Below, piece by piece: positions 42,701-54,122 of a stretch of DNA of 64,000 nt. The position numbers and the translations under genes are program-made. Each line of letters starts with the position of its first letter. Position 1 is the first letter of the stretch. Source of the stretch: Fallopia convolvulus (lineage: Eukaryota; Streptophyta; Magnoliopsida; Caryophyllales; Polygonaceae). Below the pieces are notes generated by a model that did no database searches, was not told the DNA's origin, and saw only the letters and a list, made by a program, of their open reading frames with translations. The stretch spans positions 50,952,825 to 51,016,824 of the forward strand of contig OZ024726.1 of assembly GCA_964016875.1 (NCBI GenBank), in the 5' to 3' direction.

Positions 42701-43489
42701 ATGGACAAGCTTGATGATCTGATCATCAGAGAGTCATCGCGCGAGATGCTGAAAAAACTCCGACACGAGGGACCGGATAAGACCTTCTTCACAATGATGA
42801 TAGCCATGAAAGGCGACGCATACACGGGGAAGACCACCTGCGCCGATGCGATCGGCAAGGCGTACAAATGCCCCGTCATCAGCTACGACGACATCCTCGA
42901 CTCCCTCTCTCCTTCCTCCCCGGCGGACCCCCGGCAAATCACAGAGCTGGCCTTTACCGTCGCCATCCGCTTGGCCGCCGTCCAGATGGACTTGCATCGA
43001 CCCGTGGTCATCGACTCCCCTCTCACCGATCCCGCCCATCTTCACCTCCTCATCAAGTTCGCCAACGCCTACAAGCAGTTAGAGGAAGACAAGGGCGCGT
43101 GTGGATTCGTGATTTTGGAGTGTCGCCCGGAGGCCAAGTACGCGTGGCAGATGAGGTTCGAAAAGCGCGACCCAGACGAGTTCTGGTTCAAGCCCAAGGA
43201 GTGGGATGATGTCAAGGAGTCCCCATCCATCGAGTCTTACAATTCTCCCGAAGACCTTCCGGACTACTTTTCGAGGTTGATCGTGGACACTACCGGGTAT
43301 GTCGACCACCGCAACCTCGGCCCCGCGGCCAAGGACTTGGTTTTTTGTGAGAAAGGGCACCTCCTCCACTTCCGTAACTGGCTACCGCACAAGCCCCTTC
43401 ACCGCAGTTTTGTCTTCCAACATGATGATCATGATCATCAGACGACGGCTAATAATAATAATAATATTAATTGTCCTATGCGGAACTGA
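42701..43489 (+). CDS. P-loop kinase-like domain protein, N-terminal part of a kinase-DC1 gene
   Basis: The 262-codon frame starts at MDKLDDLIIRESSR. A Walker A box G-D-A-Y-T-G-K-T lies at residues 38-45, after MMIAMK. SYDDILDSL follows at 61-69, then VVIDSP (Walker B-like, 102-107) and ECRPEAKYAWQMRFEKR (140-156), with basic residues placed as in the lid of small-molecule or polynucleotide kinases and zeta-toxin-like folds. FWFKPKEWDD lies at 161-170. It ends in a His/Asp run and poly-Asn from an AAT repeat (43451-43468), then stops. The DC1 part starts at once in another frame. A paralogue at 36735-24361 keeps kinase, His-rich linker and DC1 together, so this stop is likely a frameshift in the AAT repeat or an unseen intron. 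Substrate is unknown. No intron signs appear inside. Confidence 0.8.
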   Translation: MDKLDDLIIRESSREMLKKLRHEGPDKTFFTMMIAMKGDAYTGKTTCADAIGKAYKCPVISYDDILDSLSPSSPADPRQITELAFTVAIRLAAVQMDLHRPVVIDSPLTDPAHLHLLIKFANAYKQLEEDKGACGFVILECRPEAKYAWQMRFEKRDPDEFWFKPKEWDDVKESPSIESYNSPEDLPDYFSRLIVDTTGYVDHRNLGPAAKDLVFCEKGHLLHFRNWLPHKPLHRSFVFQHDDHDHQTTANNNNNINCPMRN

Positions 43490-44189
43490 CGGTCGACATT
43501 TCCTACAGCAGGTATCGAACCTGACCAACGACGACATAGGCTGCAGAGCTTGCCAAGTCCCCATCCCTGCCCGCCACTCCCCGGCTTACGCCTGCAAACG
43601 CTGCGATCTCACTTTGCACCAATCATGCGCGGAACTGGACGAGGAGAAGAGGATGGTTCCTGATCCCCTCGGCACACTTCCTCCTCTCTTCCTCTCAAGA
43701 GGTCCATTCGAAGTGCTCTCCATTCCAGATGACCACAAGACGAGCTGCAACTCTTGCGCCCGCTTCTCGGTTGACTGCCAGCCGTGCCTTTGGGAGACGC
43801 ACCTGAGAGCGAGGCTCGTTCCCACAGTTCTCCACCACGAGGGCCACCCAGGACACTCCCTGTGCTTCTGGATCACTTCGCGTCCGAATAAGCGCGAGTA
43901 CCAGTGCGAGGCGTGCAAGTTGCCCGGCGCTTTTGTCGGCTACACGTGTTTGGAAGCTACTTTCAAATTTAACTTCCATGTCGAGTGCCTGCTCCTGCCT
44001 CGGCCTATGAGGCATGTCCATGGTGGACACCAACACGATATGAGGCTGGTGTTGGGTACCAAGGAATTGCAAGAAGACTACTTGTGTGATGTGTGCGGAG
44101 ATCAAAGGGATCCCACTGCCTGGTTTTACTATTGTGATTCTTGTGTTTTTGCTTCACATCTTCACTGCATTTATGATTCTGATGAGTAA
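43490..44189 (+). CDS. DC1 zinc-finger C-terminal part of the kinase-DC1 gene
   Basis: The usable frame starts within GTDGRHFLQQVSNLTND, aligned with SNGRHIITIFQGQGLDYD of the paralogue. Three C1-like fingers follow: GCRACQVPIPARHSPAYACKRC with HQSCAEL; YQCEACKLPGAFVGYTC with FHVECLLLP; and YLCDVCGDQRDPTAWFYYCDSC with SHLHCIY. A degenerate CNSCARFSVDCQPC lies between the first two. It ends at TAA after YDSDE. The frame upstream (from 43299) overlaps the kinase in another frame and is not coding. An acceptor-like TTTCCTACAG at about 43497-43507 leaves a spliced form possible, but no donor in matching phase was found. Confidence 0.78.
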
Positions 44190-44514
44190 GTGTGTTTCAC
44201 ATAAGGTGTGCGATGCATTTAATTTGTTGTTGAGGCGGCTTAGCCATTGATTCTCTCTTCTTAATTAGTTACGGCCATTGTTGGGTGTTTGTAGGATGAA
44301 CAAAATGCAATCTTGTTTTCTATATCAATAATTTTATGATCAAGTTTGCATTTCCATCTCTCTCTTTTCTCATTTTCACTATATATTTTGAGCAAGGGAA
44401 AAAATGCCGAGCCCAAATGAAGACATGGCACGAATCTTTTATAATGATATACTTATTTTTCTAGTTTACTTGTGCTTTATATTAGGTGAAATTGTGTATG
44501 TATGGAATAAAAAA
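44190..44514. other. 3' flank of the kinase-DC1 gene
   Basis: AT-rich. Near-AATAAA words (ATCAATAATTTTATG at about 44323) could give polyadenylation. Nothing else recognised. Confidence 0.5.
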
Positions 44515-44996
44515 TGGCAGAATACATCAACAGACCCCCTGTACTTACACTTTTTTTCCTATTGGACCCCTGTACTAAAAAATGTTCAAACAGACCCCTG
44601 TACTGCCCCCAATTTTGCCTATTGAACACTTTCAATCTTATTCTCCTTCCAGTGTACATCACGCGCCTTATGTGTCATGTTATTTTGCCAAATAAGCCAA
44701 AATGGTCAAATATGTACATGTTATTTTGGCAAAATACGTACATGTTACATTAGGCGCGTGAAGACTTGAAAGTGTTCAATAGGCAAAATAACATGTACGT
44801 ATTTGACCATTTTGGCTTATTTGGCAAAATAACATGACACATAAGGCGCGTGATGTACACTGGAAGAAGAATAAGATTGAAAGTGTTCAATAGGCAAAAT
44901 TGGGGGCAGTACAGGGGTCTGTTTAAACATTTTTTAGTACAGGGGTCCAATAGGAAAAAACGTGTAAGTACAGGGGTCTGTTGATGTATTCTGCCA
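44515..44996. mobile_element. Foldback MITE with long arms
   Basis: The 482-bp element starts TGGCAGAATACATCAACAG and ends CTGTTGATGTATTCTGCCA. The inverted arms run about 210-230 bp to a short centre near 44755. Each arm holds three spaced copies of ACCCCTGTACT. A/T-rich flanks (AATAAAAAA and ATAAAAAGT) prevent a firm call on the target duplication. No coding sequence. The superfamily is uncertain; Mutator-like foldback is plausible. Confidence 0.85.
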
Positions 44997-45382
44997 ATAA
45001 AAAGTAGATAAAAAGTTCCAAAGTTTCAAAGATCTGAAATTACTTAGTTTCTTTCCATTTGATATGATTATTGATATGTTACTATTTGACAAGGATGGTT
45101 GAATACAACTTACATGGATGCCTACATGGTACATTAGCATAGGACAGTACTCTCTAGTGGTTGCATAAATATTTGATGTTTTTTAAAATTAACACTGGTC
45201 AAGTGGTCAACAAAGGAAAACGGGAAATAATAGTGGTACGCACAAGTATAATATTCACCCAGTTATCACCTATGGGTACTCGGTGGTCAGATTTGAATTA
45301 GAGCAAGACTCTTCCTTGTACAAAAAATGATAGCTTTACATGTGAATACAATTTAAACGCTCTCCGTACAAAGCACTCTTCC

Positions 45383-46909
45383 TTGTACCCCAAGCTCCCT
45401 GACCGGCTTACCAGAATGTCCTCCGTACAAATCATGGCAACTCTTGCAAAGGCCTGGAGAACCTCTGTTATCATCAAGCTTCTGGGAAGGCCCTTGGCAT
45501 TCCAAGTCTTAGAAAGAAAGCCAAGCGGAAAGATGATAATCATGGATCTAAACAACGGGTACTCGGTGGTCAGATTTGAATTAGAGCAAGACTAGTGGCG
45601 GGCGCTGACCGAGGGCCCGTGGACCATATTCGGGCAATGCATGATGGTGAAGAAGTGTCACCCGGACTTCAACCCCAAAAAAGATGAAATCGACACAATA
45701 TGCACATGGATAAGACTTTCGAACGTGCCTGTGATCCTGTATGAGGAACAGGTTATCTGTAGGATTGCATCCAACGTGGGCCGCCCTTTGAAGGTTGATC
45801 GGAACACCCTTCAAGCTACACGAGGGAAGTTCGCAAGAGTCTGCGTTGAACTAGACCTACGCAAACCCCTCAGAGGCGCTATACTGGTGAATGGTGAAAC
45901 TATCTTAGTCGAGTACGAGTGTTTGAATGCCATTTCCATCATGTGCGGCAGATATGGCCACTTGATTGGAAATTGTCCACTGAACAAGACGGGCCCGGAA
46001 CCACGTGCACAATCATTGCCCGACGAAGCTAATAAGGAGGCCAACCCACCACCGGCGAACAATCGAGTCGACTCGGACCAAAACCCTCCGACGAGCGAGT
46101 TAGACTCGGAGAACAATCTGGGCCCTTGGATGATGGTCACACACGCCCCAAGAAAATCGAAGGGCAGGAGGACTGACGGAGTCAACTTAAGAAGGTCAAC
46201 GGTAGGAGACAAAGAAGCCAACAAGTCCGCTGCCTTGACCTTGAGGAACTCAGAAAGGCATACAGAAGGGGACAAAGTAACTTCAGAAAAATCAAAGGGG
46301 AAAGCAGTGGCAGAGGAAATAGGGGAAAAAGCAGTCACCTTTAAGGTTACAAAAAATGGAGAAGAAAAGGTCGAGTCGCCCCAAACTACCACTTTGGGAG
46401 CGCAAACAAACTCGGTCTTCCAGCTTGGGTCCACATCAACACTGAGCAACGGCGGAAACAGAAGAAAGGACAATGGAACTAGGGCATTAGTGGAGAAGAA
46501 GACAACCAGAGCCAGGAAAGGGGTAAAACAGGCAAACATCTTCTCTAACGGTTCAATCCTGAATGAACTGGGCGACATCTCCGGATCAGTAAAGTGGCAA
46601 CGACCCACCATGGAGGCCCAAGAACCATCAAAGCAATCTGTTTGTAAGCCCATCACAACACCCAACCAGCATGGGCCTAATGCAGAGTCGAACCAAAACC
46701 CTCCCCAAAGAGCCCAGACCAACCTAGTCCCATGTACCGCAAACAGCAACGACGTGGGATCGAATGGAGACCCCGCAATCCCCTCGCCAGCACCACCGGT
46801 GCAGTCTATTCAGAACCCCAATCAAGAGATGCCTCCCCCCGGGGAAGATACTGAGATGCAAGAGGAAAGAGCCGCCATGGATGATGGGGCGGGCCCGCAA
46901 CAAGCCTAA
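45383..46909 (+). pseudogene. LINE ORF1 (DUF4283 and knuckle region)
   Basis: One frame with an in-frame TAG at 45593-45595. It reads LAKAWRTSVIIKLLGRPL, GYSVVRFELEQD, then WRALTEGPWTIFGQCMMVKKC and WIRLSNVPVILYEEQVICRI, the DUF4283/plant LINE ORF1 pattern. FARVCVELDLRKPL and IMCGRYGHLIGNC follow; the latter is a CCHC-like knuckle lacking its first Cys. The rest is a long Lys/Asn/Pro/Glu-rich tail. ORF1 proteins bind RNA and help target-primed reverse transcription. Confidence 0.83.
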
Positions 46910-46944
46910 ATCGGGTCACCCTCACTCCCCTGACATTGTTAATC

Positions 46945-47660
46945 ATGAATAGCATCCTATGGAATGTACAGGGAGCGGGTAGCAAGGGATTCAGGAGAGC
47001 AATCCGATACCTCCTGAAACAGTTAAAAGTTGATATCCTCGCAATCATGGAACCTAAGATCTCGGGCGATAGAGCACAAGAGGTATGCGCAAAACCGCCC
47101 TTCATTGACGGCTGCAGAGTTGAAGCAATCGGCTTCAGAGGAGGCATTTGGCTCCTCTGGAACGAGGCCTCAACCACCATAGACGTAGTCACACAGAACC
47201 GACACTTCATCCACGCCTACATCCACAATAACCTGAGCAACTTCCACTTGGTAATTGTCTATGCACCTCCAAGCCATAGCGAGAGGAGACTCTTTTGGCC
47301 AGCTCTAAAAGCCGAACTCAGCCTCATCCAAGACCTACTGTTCATAGGGGACGATTTTAACAGCATTCTCAGCAGAGAAGAGAGGCATGACGATGCTGGG
47401 GGCCTTTCAAAGGACTCAGGGATCTTCGCAGAATGGGTCAACAGCCTCAGCCTTGTCGATTTGGGTTATTTCGGCACAAGATACACATATAGATGGGGTA
47501 ACTCCTCCCTCACAAGAGTGGAAAAAAGACTGGATAGAGTCTTCACCAACTCCCAAGGCATGCTTTGCTGGGGGGAAGCCAAAGTTAAGCACCTCCCATA
47601 ATTATCATCGGACCACAACCCACTTCTTCTCTCCTTGTCCAAGAAAGGAGTGGAAACCGT
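46945..47660 (+). pseudogene. LINE ORF2 endonuclease domain
   Basis: The start is MNSILWNVQGAGSKG at 46945, 36 bp after ORF1. The apurinic-like endonuclease shows WNVQG, IMEPK, FRGGIWLLWN, LVIVYAPPS, FIGDDFNSIL and, after a TAA at 47599-47601 in the same frame, SDHNPLLLSL. The Asn, Glu, Asp/Asn and Asp-His positions are recognisable; the stop separates the last box. Confidence 0.85.
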
Positions 47661-49760
47661 GCCCGTCACCCATTCAGATTTGAAGTTGCCTGACCCCAGC
47701 ACCCCCAGTTCATGGATCTCATCAAAAACTAGTGGAGCAGGGAAGCAGAGCACAGTGAAGCCCTCAGAGCACTCCAAGATAAATTGGTTGACTGGAACAA
47801 AAATGTCTTTGGAAATATTCACCTCCGAAAGCAGAAAACCATTAAGCAAATCAAGAGAATACAGCATACTCTTGAGCAAAGAACCAACAAGCACCTCCTC
47901 CGCAAAGAAGCCGAGCTGGAACTGGAACTTGAGCAGATCCTCGATCAAGAAGAAGCCTTGTGGTTCCAAAAATCGAGGGAGGATTGGATAACTTTGGGAG
48001 ACAGAAACACGACCTACTTCCACCTTCGCACCCTCATCCGACGGAGCCGAAACAAAATCACTACTCTGAGGGACGACACAGGGAGTTAGATTCTCGACCC
48101 CACTAAACTTGAAAATTATGCCATTTCTTACTTCTCCTCTCTCTACTCTCTGCAGGAGGACGAACGTGCTTACCATCCCCTGCCCAACGGCGGCTTCCCA
48201 ACGCTAGACCCCGTTGAAAAGGCCATGCTCAACGTCCCCTTGACTATGGAAGAAGTAAAACGAGCCCTAAACCAGATGAAACCTTACAAGGCCCCCGGAG
48301 CGGATGGTTGCCAACCGACCTTTTATAAGATTTGTTGTGAGGTTGTCGGTAGCTCTGTTTTCAAGTTCGTCAACAACTTCTTTACCTCTGGCAAACTTCC
48401 ATCAGGTGCAAACGAGACAATCATCACTCTCATTGGGAAGGTGAACAACCCCGACTCCATCGGGCAATTCAAGCCCATAAGCCTATGCAATGTTATTTAC
48501 AAACTGGTGACGAAGATCTTGGCAAGCAGAATCCAGCCCATCATTCCGAAACTGGTCGGCCCCACCTAGAATAGCTTCATTCCAGGCCGGTCCATCATTG
48601 ACAACACAATAATGATGCAAGAAATTGTCCACTCCATGCAATCCAAAAAGGGAGGCAAAAGATGGATGCTTTTGAAACTCCACCTCGCCAAGGCCTTCGA
48701 TCGGATCCGTTGGGACTTCCTCCTTGACACAATCCACGAGGCTGGCTTGCCACAGTCTTGAGAGCGCTGGATCAAAGAGTGCGTGACAACCCCTACTATG
48801 AGGCTACTATGGAATAGGGAGATCACAGATGCTTTCACGCCGGCGAGGGGAGTACGCCAAGGGGACCCGCTCTCACCATATCTCTTCGTCCTATGCCTTG
48901 AGAGTTTGATCCACCTCATTAATCAAGAAGTGGAGGAAGGAAGATGGAAACTAGTGGTCCTTCTTAGAGGAGCCCCGGGAATCTCACACCTTTTTTTGTC
49001 GACGATATCATATCATCATCCTAGCCAAAGCAACCAAGCAACAGATCAGGGTTGTAATGGACTGCTTGAACCGCTTCTGTACAACCTTTGGCCAAAAAAT
49101 CAGCAGGCCCAAATCGAAGCTTTTTCTTTCAGCAAATGTGCCCAGGGACCTTGCACAAGAACTCGGGAATATTGGAGGAATCGCGGTTACCAGAGATCTC
49201 GGCATTCCGGTGCTCCACAAACCGGTGTGCAAGGATACTTTCAACGAGACCCTCCAAAAAGCTTACCAGAAGCTGGTTGGCTGGAAATCTTGGACTCTCA
49301 GCCTTGCAGGTGGAGCCACCCTCGCCCGCTCTGTCTTATCCACTCTCCCATACTATACAATGAATTTCGCACGCCTATCGGTGGCTACTTGCAACCAATT
49401 GGATAAAGTTGTGCGCTCCTTTATATGGGACGAATCCGATGGCAACAGGAAGATCCACCTTGTCTCCTGGGATGATGTGTGTCTTGAAAAGAAGGAAGGG
49501 GGCTCGGTATCAAGAAAGCTCGAGATATGAACATGACTCTCCTTAGTAAGCTGGGTTGGTGCCTTCTAAACAACCAAGGAGGATTGGGGGGTAACTTAGT
49601 GAGGACGAAATATGGCCTTACCATCACACACGGGAACATAATCAGATCAGCAAAAAGACGCCCCTCGTCAACCTAGAGGAGTATTGAATGGAGCTTAACC
49701 AACAATGTGCACAAAGGGATCAAATGGAACATTGGAAACGCATAAGAAGTGAAGGTTTGG
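47661..49760 (+). pseudogene. LINE ORF2 reverse transcriptase
   Basis: Broken frames give ALWFQKSREDWITLGDRNT (47941-48020), then PYKAPGADGCQPTFYK, GQFKPISLCNVIYKLVTKIL with a stop at 48567-48569, FIPGRSIIDN, LAKAFDRIRWDF, GVRQGDPLSPYLFVLCLESL and the active-site region. The last reads FFVDDI, with Val where FADD is usual. CLNRFCTTFGQKISRPKSKL and SWTLSLAGGATLARSVLSTL follow. Frame changes occur near 48745, 48990, 49515 and 49740. Confidence 0.85.
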
Positions 49761-50688
49761 GATGATATCTGGCTCGACAACCAACCACTACACACCCTAC
49801 TTTCCGCCCAACGGTCCACAAATCCTCAAAGACGCCCTTGTGAAAAATTATTGGATCGCAGGTCGAAGCTGGAACTGGATTGCACTCTCCCAGCTTCTTC
49901 CTAACACTGTGCTGCTCAAGCTTGCTTCCGTGGCCATTGCTGAAGCCCCAGGGGTTGTGGATGCGATCAGATGGGGGCCATCGAGCATGGGAGAATACAC
50001 AATAGCTTCAGCTTATAAAGAACTCAAAAGCCCGACTCTTACGGATCCCCAGAGGACCCGTCTCTATCAAACAATGTGGAAGGCTAGTGTTTCAGAACAA
50101 ATCAGACACTTCCTCTGGCTTGCGAGTAGAGGACGAGTACTCACTAACTCCAAGAGGGTCTGTAGACACCTAGCATCAGAGGTGCACTGTGAATCCTATG
50201 GGCATAGCGAGGAAACCCTTATTCACATCCTTCGAGACTATCCAAGAGCCGTCGAGGTATGGGCGTCCTTCGTTCTTCTTGATCGACAAGCATATTTTTT
50301 CAGCCAAGACCCCTTGACTTGGGCCGAAGAAAATCTGCGGACAGGCACTGACTTGAAGGCGGAAGTTGACACAAAAATCCTCTTCGCGGTCACTACTTGG
50401 TGGTTATGGAGATGGAGGAACCACCGTACCTTTGGTGGCCGTGATATCCCAAGAGAGCGACCTCCTTTCCTCATTAACATCACGATTGCCATCCAGCTGG
50501 CATGGGCCAGGAATTTACCAATGCCCACAGCCGCCGCAAGGGAAGAAATGATGATCTACTGGCAGAAACCGAACGAAGGCTGGTATAAAATTAACTCAGC
50601 TGGCTTCGCTAGGCATGAGTCAGGCAACGTCGCGACAGGGGGTGTCATCCGAGATAGCGAAGGAAGATGGGTGGCTGGTTTTATGTGC
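49761..50688 (+). pseudogene. LINE ORF2 zinc-binding region and RNase H start
   Basis: The open frame reads LLPNTVLLKLASV, MGEYTIASAYKEL, WKASVSEQIRHFLWLASRGRVLTN (the reverse transcriptase zinc-binding region; its Cys box reads CESYGHSEETLIHIL) and the RNase H start WYKINSAGFARHESG, GGVIRDSEGRW. The first catalytic Asp (usually in INTDG) is Ser-Ala-Gly here. The frame is cut by the solo LTR at 50689 and resumes at 53574. Confidence 0.85.
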
Positions 50689-53573
50689 TGTAATAACTGC
50701 GGTTTTTAAGGATTTTTTTGAATTTTTCTCGGATATCCTTTTATCCTCTTTGTTCATTTTAACGCTTAATCCAATATTTTTGTTTGAGATTAAATCCTAG
50801 AAAATTTTGGTGATATCCTAAAATCATAAAGAAATGATTTTATGGATCGGTGTGAATTCTAGGATTTTTCAGTGGAAAAAGAATATTTATTGGAATAGCC
50901 GTCTTTTTAATTATGTACTGTAAAGGATTTAAAATACGAAACGGAAGCCTTAAAAATTGAAGGTAGCGTGATAAAATCATGGAAAATTGGTTTTATTGGT
51001 CTACATAATTTACGGGACGTTTTTCGTTTAGTAAGTTTTTCCACCTGAAGTATATAATTTTACCGCTTTAACGCGAGTCCCGTTCCAAGACGGATTTTGG
51101 CTTCAATTTCAATATCTTCTCCACTATGTTAAGTAAAGTGATTGGATGAGGATGAAAATCTCGGACTTTTGGAGAAAGAATTCTTCACGGCATATCTTCT
51201 GCCTTATCAACTCTACAATTCGGACTCCAAAATAAGGAGTTCGAGAGCGAGAGTTTGGACGAGAACGACGACGGACTTGGGGGCACTTCACCGCCGACAA
51301 GCTCCTCCACCTCATCTCCTCCTTCTTCCTCTCGGTGTCAGCTGGGCTTGGGCTGCTGCAAATGAGGGCTGGTGTAGCTGAACCAGAACCAACGAGAGTC
51401 ATGGCGGGATCACGACGGACTCGAGAGAGGAGATCTTATCACCGCCGGTCTCTTCCTCGCCTCGTTTTGTGACGCCGCCGGCGACCACCACTCCTCCGAC
51501 CACCACCCATAGCAAGATCTGCCACCGGGAAATACTCGACCACCCTCGGGCTCGGGGGTCGAGCCACTATCGAGCCAAACGAGCCATTGGCTCGAGTGAA
51601 GGTATATACGATCGAAATTAATTAGCGGGTTGATTGCGGAGCCACCGTAAGGGCCTTTTGGTTCCTCTTTGCTAATTAAATTTATGGTTTTTATAATCTT
51701 GACGTTGATACGGTCCCACAGGTTCAAACCGCTCGAGAAACGGACGTCAGGATCTTCAGTTATAGCGAATACAAGTTTTGGATACCGATTGGCAGGTAAA
51801 GGACTTCGGATAATTACTCGGGATTCGTTGTTAATCCGTTTGATCCGAGATTTGGTCACCTTTAAGAACTGTTGCTAATGAACAATTTTTATTTAGAAAA
51901 TTGTTTCAAAAGTGAAGCGGATAATTAGTTATAATTCCGCCAAGATGGCTCCTTAAAGCATAATAACTAAGGATTTATTATATATCGATATTCGGAAATT
52001 AAATCGTTTATCGATTAGGAACTTGTAGGAGTTGAGAATACAACTAAGAAGTGTTTCTGTGAGCTCGTTGTTGAGAAATCCTTTTGTTATATTTGACAGA
52101 AGGATGATAAAGATTACTGTTGGAATTGCTAAAGACGTTGAGCATGCCTTCTAAGGCAAGTGGAGGGTTCTCTCTTGCATTATGGTTATTAAATGAGGAA
52201 TTGAATCCCATTTAATATTTGTGTTGGGAACAACTTGTGTGCTTATTAAAATATGATAGGTTGTTATATTTGTTAGAAATAAAGACCATGTTGTTTATTC
52301 AGTTTTGCGGTAGAACTGGATTTAGGTCCGTTATGGGTGACCTTGTATGCTGTCTCACGCTGAGACATTGTTGTGATTAAGGTAGTTTCAGGGAGGGAAC
52401 GTGGTTCCATATCCTCTCTTTAAAAAGATTACATTAGGAGGGGCCTAATCCTAATGGTGGGTCATGACTCTTCCCCTGCTCTTCGTGTAAGAGGGATGAT
52501 GCGCACTCTAGCTAAGTGCAATTGGCACGGTGCAGTGTAGACGACAGGGCAATAGGCCTCTCTGATCTCTACATCAGCATATGCAAATGAAAGATTAAGG
52601 ATAGATTAAGTCCTGTGATCTTGGTACAAGGTAGATGACAATGGAGGAAATACTCCGATGATCTCTACAATACCAAAATATTTCGGCAGTAGTTCGAGCC
52701 GATTATGAATCACCAACCTGTTTGTGAAAAGTTTTGAAAGTAATATAAGATAAGTGCGTTAAGCACATTAATATACCTGAATGGTTCGTCCAGTCGGAAA
52801 GTCATTCTTGCTCCCGGTTATGAATGATTCTTAATCAAACTTTCATTAAGTCAATCTGATTAGTCGATGGAGGCTTTTCAAAATGTGATGTGATTAATAT
52901 GAGTTCCCAACAATTGTTTATGCTTTATAAAGAAACCACAAGTTGTGGTGTTCTCTCTCTTGATTATGCAAGTCTCCTTCTTATTCTCTATAAGACTGTT
53001 AACTATTGGATTATAATTCGAGTCTAATCGGATTTGGATGCCAATAGGTTTAGCACCAACCATAAGAACCAAGCTAGATTCTCCGCTTGCTTAGTCTTTC
53101 ATTAGACTAACCCATCCATCTTCTTTTTTTTTATATGGTCGGCTGGTGTCCACCGTTGTATACGATACATCAGGTTCTTCTTGGAAGTTGATTCAAGAGG
53201 CAGATTCAGAGGTTTGAAGCTCTAGAAGTTGAAGAAAGGTTTCCAATGGTTATACTTGAGTGAAGATCATGGTTGAACTACTTCAAAGTGAAGCTGAGTT
53301 TCAGAAATAAGAACTTAAGGAAGACTGGATGAAGATTTTGTTCAAATAGAAGGTTGTTCTATTTATTTACTAATTCTTTTTAAGTTAAGGCTTGTATAAG
53401 ACCTTTTATTCTCTTTTCCGCTGTAAAGTTTTACTTAATTTTGTTAGGTTTTAAATGGTTTCATTTACCTTGTTCTAGTAAGTTCTGTCAGGTTAAAGCC
53501 TTGGGTAGCTTCGGTTTAGCTCTAATTGGGGTTACTGGCAGTAATACCTCCAGGGTAGGAAGGGGGTGTTACA
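50689..53573 (+). mobile_element. Solo LTR, 2885 bp, probably Tekay/Del chromovirus type
   Basis: It starts TGTAATAACTGCGG and ends GGAAGGGGGTGTTACA, with TGTGC on both sides (50684-50688 and 53574-53578) as a 5-bp target duplication. The length, TGTAA...TTACA ends and lack of any domain fit a large LTR of the Tekay/Del group left by recombination. The strand is a guess. No PBS or PPT is seen inside. Short frames within have no recognised family. Confidence 0.82.
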
Positions 53574-54018
53574 TGTGCAACCTGGGTAGTTGTTCTGTCC
53601 TAGCCGCGGAGCTTTGAGGTGCTATTCACGGCCTTCAATTGGCCTGGGAAAGGGGCTGTCGTCGAGTGATCCTAGAGCTGGATTCCCAGCTTGCCGTGCA
53701 AATCATTAACTCACGAGTCAACCAAAATCACCCCTTAGCCAGCCTAGCAAACACTTGTTATGGCTTTTTCAGTAGGGATTGGGTAATCCAAATCCAACAT
53801 GTCTTCCGAGAGGCTAACCGTGTGGCCGACTCTTTGGCCTCACAAGGCCACTTCTGTCCCCTAGGCCTTCATGTTTTAGAAGAACCCATGACTTGTATCA
53901 CTGAGACTCTACGGAGGGATGCCATGGGAGTGGCATTTCCCCCGCACGGCCATGTAAACTCCCACAGTATTTAAATACATGCGGATCCTAGTCTCCCCTC
54001 TTCTGACAAAAAAAACCT
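53574..54018 (+). pseudogene. LINE ORF2 RNase H end and 3' tail
   Basis: It resumes with CNLGSCSVLAAEL, a stop, then AIHGLQLAWERGCRRVILELDSQ, the Glu and Asp boxes, and HVFREANRVADSLASQGHF with the last Asp. The frame ends at about 53974, followed by a short 3' UTR and the tail CTTCTGACAAAAAAAACCT. Confidence 0.87.
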
Positions 54019-54122
54019 AGTTATCACCTATTAATGTGTTAAAAGAAAGGGTAAATTTAAACTAAAACTTCTTTTTATTTTTGGCAGAATTAAACTAAAA
54101 CATCTAAATTAGAATAAAAAAT

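Larger units (their letters stand above)
45274..54018 (+). mobile_element. Near full-length LINE, split by a solo LTR
   Basis: AGTTATCACCTAT at 45261-45273 and again at 54019-54031 is a 13-bp target duplication. Inside are ORF1 (DUF4283-like), ORF2 (endonuclease, reverse transcriptase, zinc-binding region, RNase H) and a short A-run (GACAAAAAAAACCT). A 2885-bp solo LTR interrupts the RNase H. The first about 38 bp (45274-45311) repeat 45555-45594, so the 5' end is rearranged. Many stops and frame changes show it is inactive. Confidence 0.9.

Noticed and set aside
43299..43489. Upstream part of the 296-codon frame as DC1 coding sequence
   Set aside because: It overlaps the well-supported kinase frame and reads as low-complexity Ile/Met/Arg in this frame.
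45274..45594. Direct repeat as a pair of short LTRs
   Set aside because: The copies are about 40 bp, lack TG...CA ends and lie at the LINE 5' end; template jumping explains them better.
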